Assembly (NCBI RefSeq): GCF_003856835.1 | Contig: NZ_CP034145.1 | Location: 1,054,001 to 1,118,000, forward strand | Reading direction: 5' to 3' | Source: Haloplanus aerogenes | GTDB lineage: Archaea > Halobacteriota > Halobacteria > Halobacteriales > Haloferacaceae | Length of the DNA: 64,000 bases | Part shown: piece by piece, positions 27,306-37,000 of the stretch | How positions within the stretch are numbered: position 1 is the stretch's first letter | How the letters are laid out: every line of letters begins with the position of its first letter | Position numbers and translations under genes: made by a program | Notes under the pieces: model-generated | What the model was told of the DNA's origin: nothing | What the model saw: only the letters and a program-made list of their open reading frames with translations | The model's database searches: none

Positions 27306-28520
27306 TTACTCCCGCAACCGGGCCGAAATCCGCGCTTCGAGATCCTCGCGCAGTTCGTCGACCTCGATCTCTTCGAGGACGGGCACGAAGAAGCCCTCCA
27401 CGAGCATGTTCCGGGCGTCCTGCTCGGGGATCGTCCGCGAGGTGAGGTAGAACAGATCCTCGCGGTCGACCTGGCCGACCGTCGCGGAGTGGGAGGCCTC
27501 GGTGTCGTGGTTGTTGATGATGAGCTTCGGCGAGGCGTCGGCCTCGCTGTCGTCGCTCAGCATGAGCGTGTTCTCGCGCTGGTAGGAACTGGTGTCCCAC
27601 GCCTCGCGACCCACGTCCTGCACGCCCTCGTAGACGGAGCGTGCCGTGTCGTCGAGGACGCCACGAGTGACGAGGTCGGCCGTCGTGTGCTCGGCTTGGT
27701 GCCAGACCCGCGCGTTCACGTCGAAGTGCTGGTCGTTGTGGCCGAAGAAGGCGCCGACGATCTGCGTCTCGGAGCTGTCGCCGTTGAGCTCCGTCTCGAT
27801 GTCAGAGCGGGTGAGCCGCGAACCGATGTTGCCCTCGATCCAGTTGACCGTCGAGTAAACACTGGCGTCACCGCGCTTCATCGTCACGTTGTACGTGTCC
27901 TCGTCCAGCGTCTGGAGCGCGCCGTACTGGACGTAGCTGTCCTCGCCGGCGTCGACTTCGACGAGGTTGCTGTAGTAGCGCTCGCCCTCGACCTCGGTCT
28001 CACCCGAGTCGATCCGTTCGAGGATCGTCACCGACGACGAGTCCTCGGTGACGACGAGCGTGTGACTGAACAGGGAGCGGGAGTTCATCTCGGTCCGGAT
28101 CTTCACGTCCTCGGCGTCGACGCCCTCGGGGACGTAGATGAACGTGCCCGTCGTGAACAGCGCCACCGACAGGGCGGTGAGGTAGTTCATCTCGGGATCG
28201 ATGACGGAGCCGAATTTGGCCTCCATCAGTTTGGGGTGCTCGTCCACCGCTTCGGTGAACGAGAGCATCTCGACGCCCTCGTCCGTGACGCGCTCGGTCA
28301 CGTCTTCCTGATTCAGCGGATCGGCCAGCTCGTCGAAATCGAGCTGGTCGAGGTTCGTCCACCGGCGCCCCGGCGTCTGGATGACGTCGGGCATCGCCAG
28401 ATCGTCCATCGCCTTGAGTGCCTTGAGCCGCGTCTCGCGGAGCCAGTCCGGCTCGTCGCGGCGGTTGGCGATCTCGTGGACGGTCGCTTCCGAAATGTCG
28501 GCTGGTACCTGCGTGCTCAT
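27306..28520 (-). CDS. sufD: SufD-type Fe-S cluster assembly protein
   Basis: A 404-residue SufBD-fold protein (PF01458). It begins with a helical N terminus, then ALFTTGTFIYVPEGVDAEDV, VSTVNWIEGNIGSRLTRSDIE, VGAFFGHNDQHFDVNARVWH, VLDDTARSVYEGV and NNHDTEASHSATVGQVDREDLFYL, the beta-helix and the conserved histidine-rich C-terminal segment of the family. With SufB and SufC it forms the scaffold complex that builds Fe-S clusters. It starts two bases after sufB. It is distinct from SufB in lacking the SufB cysteine region and by its length. Confidence 0.93.
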   Translation of the reverse strand: MSTQVPADISEATVHEIANRRDEPDWLRETRLKALKAMDDLAMPDVIQTPGRRWTNLDQLDFDELADPLNQEDVTERVTDEGVEMLSFTEAVDEHPKLMEAKFGSVIDPEMNYLTALSVALFTTGTFIYVPEGVDAEDVKIRTEMNSRSLFSHTLVVTEDSSSVTILERIDSGETEVEGERYYSNLVEVDAGEDSYVQYGALQTLDEDTYNVTMKRGDASVYSTVNWIEGNIGSRLTRSDIETELNGDSSETQIVGAFFGHNDQHFDVNARVWHQAEHTTADLVTRGVLDDTARSVYEGVQDVGREAWDTSSYQRENTLMLSDDSEADASPKLIINNHDTEASHSATVGQVDREDLFYLTSRTIPEQDARNMLVEGFFVPVLEEIEVDELREDLEARISARLRE

Positions 28521-28522
28521 GA

Positions 28523-29953
28523 TTATCCGAGACTCCCCTCCATCTCGAGTTCGACGAGACGGTTGAGTTCGACCGCGTACTCGATGGGCAGTTCCTCCGT
28601 GATCGGCTCGATGAAGCCGGAGACGATCATCTGCTTGGCGTCGTCGTCGTCGAGGCCACGGCTCTGGAGGTAGAACACGTCCTCGTCGCCGATTTTACCC
28701 ACCGTTGCCTCGTGAGCCACGTCGACCGTCGACTCGTTGATCTCCATGTACGGCATCGTGTCCGACGTGGACTCGTTGTCGAACATCAGCGCGTCACACT
28801 CGACAGAGGTCGAGGAGTTGGCCGCGCCGTCAGCGATGTGGACGAGGCCGCGGTAGTTGGTGCGGCCGCCGTCTTTCGAGATACTCTTGGACTCGATGGT
28901 CGACTTCGTGTTCGGGGCGTTGTGGTAGACCTTCGCCCCGGTGTCGATGTTCTGCCCCTCGCCCGCGAAGGCGATGGTGATGTGGTTGTCGGAGGCGCCG
29001 CGACCCTTGAGGATCGAGGCCGGGTAGAGCATCGTCGCCTTCGATCCCATGGAGCCGGAAATCCACTCCATGCGCCCGTCGGCCTCGACGAGCGCCCGCT
29101 TCGTGTTCAGGTTGTAGGTGTTTTTCGACCAGTTCTGCACGGTGGAGTACTGGACGTGGGCACCTTCGCCGACGAACACCTCGACGCCGCCGGAGTGGAG
29201 GTTGAACGCGGAGTATTTGGGCGCACTGCAGCCCTCGATGTAGTGGACTTCGGAGTTCTCCTCGGCGATGATGAGCGTGTGCTCGAACTGGCCCATCCCC
29301 TCGGAGTTCATGCGGAAGTACGCCTGCACGGGCATCTCGACGACGGTGTCCTCGGGGACGTAGACGAAGGACCCGCCGGACCAGATGGCGCCGTGGAGCG
29401 CCGCGAACTTGTTGTCGCTCGGCGGCACGCACTTCGTCATGAAGTGCTCGCGGACCAGGTCCTCGTGTTCCCGGACCGCCTCGTCCATGTTACAGAAGAT
29501 GACGCCTTTCTCCTCCCACTGCTCCTGCATGTTCTGGTAGACGACTTCGGACTCGTACTGGGCGCCGACGCCCGAGAGGGCGTTCTTCTCGGCTTCCGGA
29601 ATCCCCAGTTTGTCGAAGGTGTCCTTGATGTCGTCGGGCAGGTCCGTCCAGTCGTCGACGCTCTCCCGTGTCTCCACGTCGGGTCGGATGTACGGGATGA
29701 TTTCGTTGACGTCGACCTCGGAGAGGTCGGGCTGGCCGGGCCAGTCCGTCGGCATCGGCATCTTCTGGAACTGTTCGAGCGCGCGGAGGCGTCGCTTCAG
29801 CATCCACTCGGGTTCGCCCTTGTCTTCCGAGATGACGCGAATCGTCTCCTCGGTGAGGCCCTTCTCGGCCTGGAAGGAGGACCGTTCCTCCTTCTTGAAC
29901 TCGAAGCGGGCTTCGGTGTCGGTCTCTTTGAGGTGATCTTGATCTGAGCTCAT
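28523..29953 (-). CDS. sufB: SufB Fe-S cluster assembly scaffold protein
   Basis: A 476-residue SufB. The C-terminal beta-helix shows IIAEENSEVHYIEGCSAPKY (with a Cys), SKNTYNLNTKRALVE, ISGSMGSKATMLYP, VYHNAPNTKSTIESKSISKDGG and ESTVDVAHEATVGKIGDEDVFYL. These are the SufB hallmarks. SufB is the cluster-receiving scaffold of the SUF system. It lies 26 bases after sufC and two before sufD, all on the minus strand, giving the operon sufC-sufB-sufD. Confidence 0.95.
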   Translation of the reverse strand: MSSDQDHLKETDTEARFEFKKEERSSFQAEKGLTEETIRVISEDKGEPEWMLKRRLRALEQFQKMPMPTDWPGQPDLSEVDVNEIIPYIRPDVETRESVDDWTDLPDDIKDTFDKLGIPEAEKNALSGVGAQYESEVVYQNMQEQWEEKGVIFCNMDEAVREHEDLVREHFMTKCVPPSDNKFAALHGAIWSGGSFVYVPEDTVVEMPVQAYFRMNSEGMGQFEHTLIIAEENSEVHYIEGCSAPKYSAFNLHSGGVEVFVGEGAHVQYSTVQNWSKNTYNLNTKRALVEADGRMEWISGSMGSKATMLYPASILKGRGASDNHITIAFAGEGQNIDTGAKVYHNAPNTKSTIESKSISKDGGRTNYRGLVHIADGAANSSTSVECDALMFDNESTSDTMPYMEINESTVDVAHEATVGKIGDEDVFYLQSRGLDDDDAKQMIVSGFIEPITEELPIEYAVELNRLVELEMEGSLG

Positions 29954-29979
29954 GAGTTGGTGTTGTGGCTGCAGCCGTA

Positions 29980-30897
29980 TTACGCTGTCTCGTAGACCTG
30001 CTCGCGGACCCAGTCGTAGCCCTCGTCCTCGAGCTTCTTCGCCAGGTCGGCACCGCCGCTCTGTGCGATTTCGCCGTCGATCATGACGTGAACGTGGTCC
30101 GGCTCGACGTAGTCGAGGATGCGCTGGTAGTGTGTGATCTGGAGGACGCCCGTACCCTGCTCGTCGCGGAGGGCGTTGATCCCCTCGGAGACGTCTTGCA
30201 GGCGGTCGATGTCCAGCCCGGAGTCGATCTCGTCGAGCACCGCGATGGCGGGCTCGAGGATGGCGGCCTGAAGGACTTCGTTCTGCTTTTTCTCGCCGCC
30301 GGAGAAGCCGGCGTTGAGGTAGCGCTGGGCGAACTTCTCGTCCATGTCCAGCAGTTCCATCTTCTCTTTCAGCAGCTGCTGGAACTCGGCGACGCCGATC
30401 TCGCCGTCGTCGACGTTACCTTCCATCGGGGAAGTGTCGTAGCCGGAGTCCTCCTCCTCTTCGGCTTCGGCTTCGTCCTCGTCCTCGAACAGTTCCTCTC
30501 GTTCCTCCGCCTTGGCGTTGAGCGCCTGCCGGAGGAAGTTCGTCATGGTGACACCCTCGATCTCCGCCGGATACTGGAACCCGAGGAAGATACCGAGCGC
30601 CGCGCGCTCGTTGGGTTCGAGATCGAGCAGATCCCACTCGCGTTTCTCCGGGGGTACGTCCTCGTCGATGTCCGCCACGTCCTCGTCGTCGAGGACGAGC
30701 GTGATCTCCCCGTCGGTGACCTCGTAGGCCGGATGGCCGGCGATCACCTTCGCGGTCGTGGACTTACCGGAGCCGTTCGGTCCCATCAGGGCGTGAATCT
30801 CGCCCGACTTGACCTCCAGGTCGACGCCGCGAAGGATGGTTTCGCCGCCCTCTTCTGCGACTTTCGCGTGAAGATTATTAATCTGTAGTGTTGCCAT
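29980..30897 (-). CDS. sufC: SufC ABC-type ATPase
   Basis: A 305-residue ABC ATPase. Walker A is GPNGSGKST (39-47), the signature is FSGGEKKQNEV and Walker B is AVLDEIDSGLD. The D-loop and switch His (ITHYQRILDY) are present. Residues 133-166 are a highly acidic insert (EDEDEAEAEEEEDSGY) missing from bacterial SufC; it explains why the protein is about 50 residues longer than usual. It powers the SufBCD complex in cluster assembly. I chose the ATG at 30897, since the frame to 30930 adds only an untypical leader. Just upstream of the start, 30920-30939 holds an inverted repeat at promoter distance. Confidence 0.94.
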   Translation of the reverse strand: MATLQINNLHAKVAEEGGETILRGVDLEVKSGEIHALMGPNGSGKSTTAKVIAGHPAYEVTDGEITLVLDDEDVADIDEDVPPEKREWDLLDLEPNERAALGIFLGFQYPAEIEGVTMTNFLRQALNAKAEEREELFEDEDEAEAEEEEDSGYDTSPMEGNVDDGEIGVAEFQQLLKEKMELLDMDEKFAQRYLNAGFSGGEKKQNEVLQAAILEPAIAVLDEIDSGLDIDRLQDVSEGINALRDEQGTGVLQITHYQRILDYVEPDHVHVMIDGEIAQSGGADLAKKLEDEGYDWVREQVYETA

Positions 30898-30919
30898 AAC
30901 CCTACCGTGAAGCTGGGGT

Positions 30920-30939
30920 GTAAGACGCATAATGCTTAC
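30920..30939. promoter_or_regulatory. Operator-like dyad GTAAG-N10-CTTAC in the sufC promoter
   Basis: GTAAG (30920-30924) and CTTAC (30935-30939) flank an AT-rich centre (GCATAATG, the probable TATA region), 23-42 bases ahead of the sufC start. This is where a repressor such as the downstream DtxR-type protein could act; the link is inference. Confidence 0.35.
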
Positions 30940-31001
30940 GCATTCTCCCCCTTCGAGTTCTCTGTTCGGGAACTATTATTTCTGGAAGGAGAAATCGAGT
31001 T

Positions 31002-34000
31002 TCAGAACTGACCGAGTCCGGTCTGGCGCTGGCCGCTTTTCACTTCGTCCCACGAGAGGCCAAGCGCCTCGATGATCCGCTCGATGGGGCCTTTGAGTGT
31101 CTTCTCCAGCATCTTGTCCCAGTCGATCTCGAACGCGTCCGGCACCTGATCCGCGTACTCGAAACAGATCACGTCCGGGTCGCGCTTGAACGCGGCGTAG
31201 AGGGAATCGGCCTGTGGATCGAACCCTTCCTCGTCTTCCAGCCGCCGGAAGAACTCGGGATGGACCTTCTTCAGATACAGTCGCTTGGGCTTGCTCCCGC
31301 GCTGGAAGTTGGTACCGAGGAGATGGTTGGCGTACTTCGCCCCCCGGACCTGCGCCGTGTCCGTGTCGTACGCGCCGAGGCGCTTACCGATGCCGCCCGG
31401 AATCCCGACGTCGTCGAGGTCGACGTTCCCCGCCTCGAAGTCCTCGATCACGTCGTGGACGTACTCCTCGATGTCGTCCACGTCGTCGCCGGTGACGATC
31501 ATCTCGATCACCTGACGCTGGACTTCCTTCGTGATCGGCGCGATGTCCGAACGCTTGTACTCGAAGCCTGTGATGTCGATGTCGTCGACGTGTTTGCCCT
31601 CCTTCCAGACGATGTGGCCCGCGTAGCGCTTCTTCTTGCCCGCCTGGAAGAACCGACGGTAGAGCTTCTCGAACTCGATCTGGAAGCGGTGGTGGTGGGC
31701 GTTGAGTTCTTCGAGGGCGAACTCGTCGTAGGAGTCGTTGATGTGTTCCTCGATGTCCAAGGACTGTTCGATGGCGTCCTCGGTGTCGATGTCTGGTCCG
31801 AGTTCGAGCATCACCGAGTCGGTGTTGTGAAGGACGATACCACCGACTGCGTCGACAAAGTTCTGGTTCTTCGCGACGCTGAGGTCGTACACGTAGCCGT
31901 CGTGTGACGTTTCATTGACCACCGGGTCGCGTCCGGATCGATAGAAGTCACACGTCCGGATAGTGTAGCTTCCTTTGCTGTCTCGATATTTGAGCGAGTG
32001 TTTCCGGTCTCGCTGCGTGAGCAGCATGGACAACCCGGCGGAGAGTTCTCGACTCGTCGTCTCGTAGTCGAAGTTCCGTTCAGCGTACTCTTCGGAATAT
32101 CGCGGGAACTCGCGAGAGCCGTCACCCTCGACGAGAATCTCGACGAAGCTCGCCTGTAGCTCGTCGGGCAAGTGGAAGACGAACCACGGAATGCGTTTTC
32201 CACGTGAGATCTGCCCAGCGAACTCTCGGAAGAACACTGCCGAGAGTTCGTTCATCATCTGGAGTTTCAGCGTCCGATCGTCGTAATTAATCTCGGTGTC
32301 ACCGTCTCTGATCGTACGCTCGTCGTTACTGTCGGAGGCAGTGATGCTGACCGTCGCGTCCTCGAAGAGTCGTTCGTAGTCCGATTTGAGTCCGGCGAGC
32401 CAGTCACGGCGTGATTCGGCAATGCTCGCGCCGAACTTTCCGGAAGCCGTTTCGGCAGTGGACGCACTCCCTTCGGTCACGTATGCTGCGAGCAGCCGAA
32501 CGAGTGCTGCTCCGTCCTCGGAATCGAAGTCGATGTGGCGCTGTACTTTGATCGTCGAATCCAGCGCGCCGTGGTGTTCGTGTCCGAACCAGACGTACTC
32601 ATCGTTTGCGTGGACTCGCTTCACTTTCCGTTCGGCGTTCTCACTGCCGACGCTTCGTCCATCCTCGTATTCACGAGTGTAACCCTGCAACACCTCGTAC
32701 ACGTCGATAGAGTCGATGGTGTCGAGCGACGGAACACCGGGGATACGGAGCGGTTCGTCCAACGCCTCCGGCGAAGCTTCGACGAACTCCCCGTCGTCCT
32801 CAACGATGAAGGAATGGTCGCGTGTCGTCGTCGATTCCCCGAACTTGTGCTGGACGTTGACGACAGGCTTGTCCGTCTTGTGACGAATTACCTGAGTGAT
32901 GGGTTGCCACTCTGGCTCGCCATCGGCGTTCAACGAGAGAGCGTCCCAACCGTCGAGTTGGCGTCTGTCTTTCCCCGCGGACGTAGATGCGGCGGAGCCG
33001 CCGTCAGTGGTGATCAACACCACCGATCCCGCGCTCGACTTCGCGTATTCGAAGAGCGCTTCGATGGAAGCGATCCGCATCCGCCCATCGGGGTCACGAG
33101 CGACGACAGGCCGGTCGCCAGTGACGCTATCGCCGTAGACGACTTCGTGGCCAATCTCGTCAGCCGCCGACTCCGTATACTCGATCACATCACGCCCCGT
33201 CGCCGTGACGGCCGCCCCCATCTCCCGGTCGTAGAGGCGGAAGCGGTCCCATCCCAGTACACCATAAAGCGATTGCCCGACGAACTGGAATTTTCCGTTG
33301 CGGCCCGCGAGGAGCGTGTTGTTGTCGTCGACGGTGACGCAGTACGCGCCGTCGTTGGCGGTGCTTCGGCCGCCGGAGCGGTGCATCCGGAAACTGTTCT
33401 TGGCGTCTTCGGTGCAGTAGATGCGCCACGAGCCACTATCCTGATTGTAGCTGGCCGTCAGGCCGAGGTGGGCACAGAGCCGGAGTACGTCGTCACGCAA
33501 TCGGTCGCTCGACGTGGAGTAGCGCCAACTGTTCACCTGCCGGTCGCCGTTGCCCGCGATCAGCGTGTCGAGGAAGCGCTCCTTCTGGGCGCGGCTGGCC
33601 TCGAAGACGAGTTCGGGAATCCGTTTCTCGAAGCTGTTCTCGCCACAGATATCTTCGAGCCAGCGTCCGAGCAGTTGCGAGGTGAACTGATAGCATCGGT
33701 CGTCGACGTAGTAGTCGACGCCCAGTCGATCCAGCAAGTCACCGATGGCGGCGTGGTCGTCGCCCTCGCCGCCGTCGGCAATCGCTTCCTGTGCGAGTTG
33801 GATCGTCGTGGCCGAGCCACGGAACTTCTCGCCGTACTGCTCGTCTTCGGACGTGTACACCGACCCTTCGGTGATGTACCACGCCAGTAGATCGAGGAAG
33901 TCGTCGCCATCGTAGAAGCGCGGAATCCACTTCCGGCCCCGTTCGGCGTGGACGTAGAACTCGGAGCAGTGGTCGTCGAGGTACTCGCGATGCTCCTCGA

Positions 34001-37000
34001 ACTCGGCGGCCGAGAAGACGTAGCCCGTCTCGCCGATATCGTTTTTCACCACCTTATCCGGGTAGTAGCCGACTTCGGCGGCCAGCGTGTGCCCGTGGAC
34101 GTCGTTGTTTGCCCACACCTCGTACTCGCCGTCGAGGAGGTCCGTCAGATCGACCGCCTCCAGTCGCTCACCGTCAGGCCCGTCCCAGCCGTGCGGCAGT
34201 TCGTAGTGTGACGACTCGTTCAGGTCTCCGGCCTCGACGAACTCGAACTCGTCCCACGACTCGCCGTTCGTGTCGTCCTTCCGGACGAGCATCCGGTGGT
34301 TCGGCGTGACGCTGAAGTCGACCTTGCTCGTCTCGATGTCGACGAGTTCGCCCCGGTAGTCCGGATACGCGTGCGTCTCGGTCACCGGCTTGACCTCCAT
34401 CCGCAGCGTCTCGGGGTCGAGCGAGTACACCTCGTCGCCGACAGCGAGGTCACGGATGTTCCGGACGCCGTCCGGCGTGAGCACGTCGGTATCCGGCGTG
34501 AAGCAGTTCATGATGACCTTCACCGCCTGCTGTTCCCGGTCGTACTGCTCGTAACCCTCACTCCCCGGGTCGTGGTCGTTTCGCTCCGCCTTCTTCTCCT
34601 CCCGTTCCTCCAGCAACTCGTCGACCATCTCCCGGATGACGCCGTCCGGTTCCTTCCGGAAGTGGGTGCCGTTGGGGGCGTGATACGTGTCGCCGTCGTA
34701 GTCGGTGGGGTCGACTTTCGTCTCCGGCGACGCGTTGATCGTCACCATGCACATGGGGTAGAGGGACTGGCCGACCCACTGATAGTTGCCGTTGCGGCCG
34801 GCCAAGATGACGTGGTTGTCCGCAGCCGTCACACAGTACACGTCGCCATCGTGCTCCTCGACCGTCGCGTTCGTCGACTTCTTGAACGAGCCACGCTTCC
34901 CTGCCGACACGTACCACGTGCCGTCGGACTGCTTCGACACGGTCGGCTTGTGACCACAGCGGATGGCGATGTCCACGAAGCCGTCCTTGAGGTCGTCACT
35001 TTTCGTCCAGAACTTGCCCAGCCCGGACTCGGTACGGCTCCCGTCGCCGCGGATCATCGTGTCGAGGAGAATTTCCAGGAGCTCGCCATCGAGGCCGAAC
35101 ACCCAGTCGGGGAGGCGCTTGTCGGCGTAGCCGTCGCCACAGTTGTCGACGAGCCACGTCCGGAGATATCGGTTCGAGATATTGACGCCGCGGTCGTCCG
35201 CGTTGTAGTTGATACCCATTCGGTCGAGCAGGCTCCGGATGGCCTCCCGCTCTTTCTCTCCGTCCTGATGGATCGTGATCCGGTTCCCGGCGCGGTCGAC
35301 ACTTCCCTCGGTGACGAACCAGCCGAGGAAGGCCAGCCAGTCGGTCATCTCGAAAGATAGCGGCGTCTCACGGTGCTGGGTTCCGTACTTGAGGAACACC
35401 TCGTCCGCGTACTCGTCGATAACGGCGCGGTGGGTTCGATACACCTCGACCGGGATCAGATACTTGCCTACGGCTCGCTGGAGACCCATCGCGGCCGACG
35501 ATCCGTGGACGAGGTCTAACGCATCCGTGACCGCGTCTGGCATCGACGCTTGGAACGACCGGAGATCGTCGTCGAAGTAGACGACGACGTTCCCGTCATC
35601 CACCTCGTCGATCAGGTCGAACGTCTCTGGCGACCGACCGGACATCGGCTGGTGTTGCGGAAACGCGAACCGCTCGTACTCCGGGATGGACCGGTACTCG
35701 TCGAACTGGAAATCCGCGGGCGTCTGATCGTCCCATCCCCGCTCTTTCGAGTAGAGGAGCCGGTGATTCTCCGTGATCTTCAGGTCGTGCGTGTTGCCCG
35801 AGAGGTGGTGAAGTTCACCGAACCGGTTCTCGTACTGATGAGTCTCCTCGACTGGCTTGATCTCGCACTCGAACGTGTCCGGATTCAGCGTATAGACCGG
35901 ATCGCCCACCTCCAACTCGGTTATATTCTTCTCGCCTTCCGGCGTCACCACGTCCGTATCTCCGCTGAAACACTTCAGGTCGAGGACGCTCACGTTCTCT
36001 TTGATTCCCGTGATCGGATCGAACACCGCCCCACCCTCGTAGTCCTCGGCGTCGGCACGGCCCTTCGAAGGGAGCGCGAACTCCCCGTGGACCTTGTGGA
36101 GGACGTACACGTCGACGGCGTCGCCGGGCGTCGGGGCGTCCTCTAACTTACAGCCGACGAACGTCCGCACCTCGTCCCAGAAGGAGATGATGTCGCGCTT
36201 GCGGTCGAGTTCGACACAGAGTTCCACGTCGCGGAGATTGTACTCCAGCAGGCGTTCGGGGTCCTGCTCCCACAGGTCGCCGATGTCGCCGGTGTAGCGT
36301 TCCTTCCCCGCGCCGAGTTCCTGTTCGCCGACCGCGTCGAGGCGGTAGGACTCCAGTTCCGTGAACTGCGTGCGCTTGTACGCGTAGAGCAGATCGAAGA
36401 CGACCCGGCCCTTGATCGTCGGGCCGCCCCAGTCGCTCCGCCACACCTCGCCGACGCGCGAGAGACGGTCGGGGTTCAGGTTCCGGTCCACGTCCGGACG
36501 CTTCCCGAGGACTTCGAGACGGTCGATGAAGTACGGCGCGTCGAAGTCCTCGAAGTTCCACCCCGTGAGTACGTCGGGGTCGGTCCGCTCGATGTACGTC
36601 AGGAAGGCGTCGAGCATCGCGGCCTCGGAGTCGAACGCACGCACGTCCGCGTCCACCTCGTCGAGACCCTCGTAGTCGTCGAGGCCGTCGGGCGTCGTCC
36701 CGTCACCCTCGGGCGCCTCGTACAGCCACACGACGTACTCGTCGCGGCGGGAGTCGTGACTGGTGAGACAGATGATGGGCTCCTCGCCCTCCTCGGGGAA
36801 GCCCGAGCGGTCGTCGACCTCGATGTCGAAGGTGTTGACGCGGAGGTCGGTCGGCACCTCGACGGCTTCAATCTCGCTGTGAGGGATCTGAATCGACCCG
36901 CTCTCCAGTCGCCGCACGGGGACGCGCACGCCGCTGCCGATGTCCTTGTCGATCAGCAGGCGGTTGGGAAAGAGGATGTCCGCCTCGAAGTGGTCGAACT

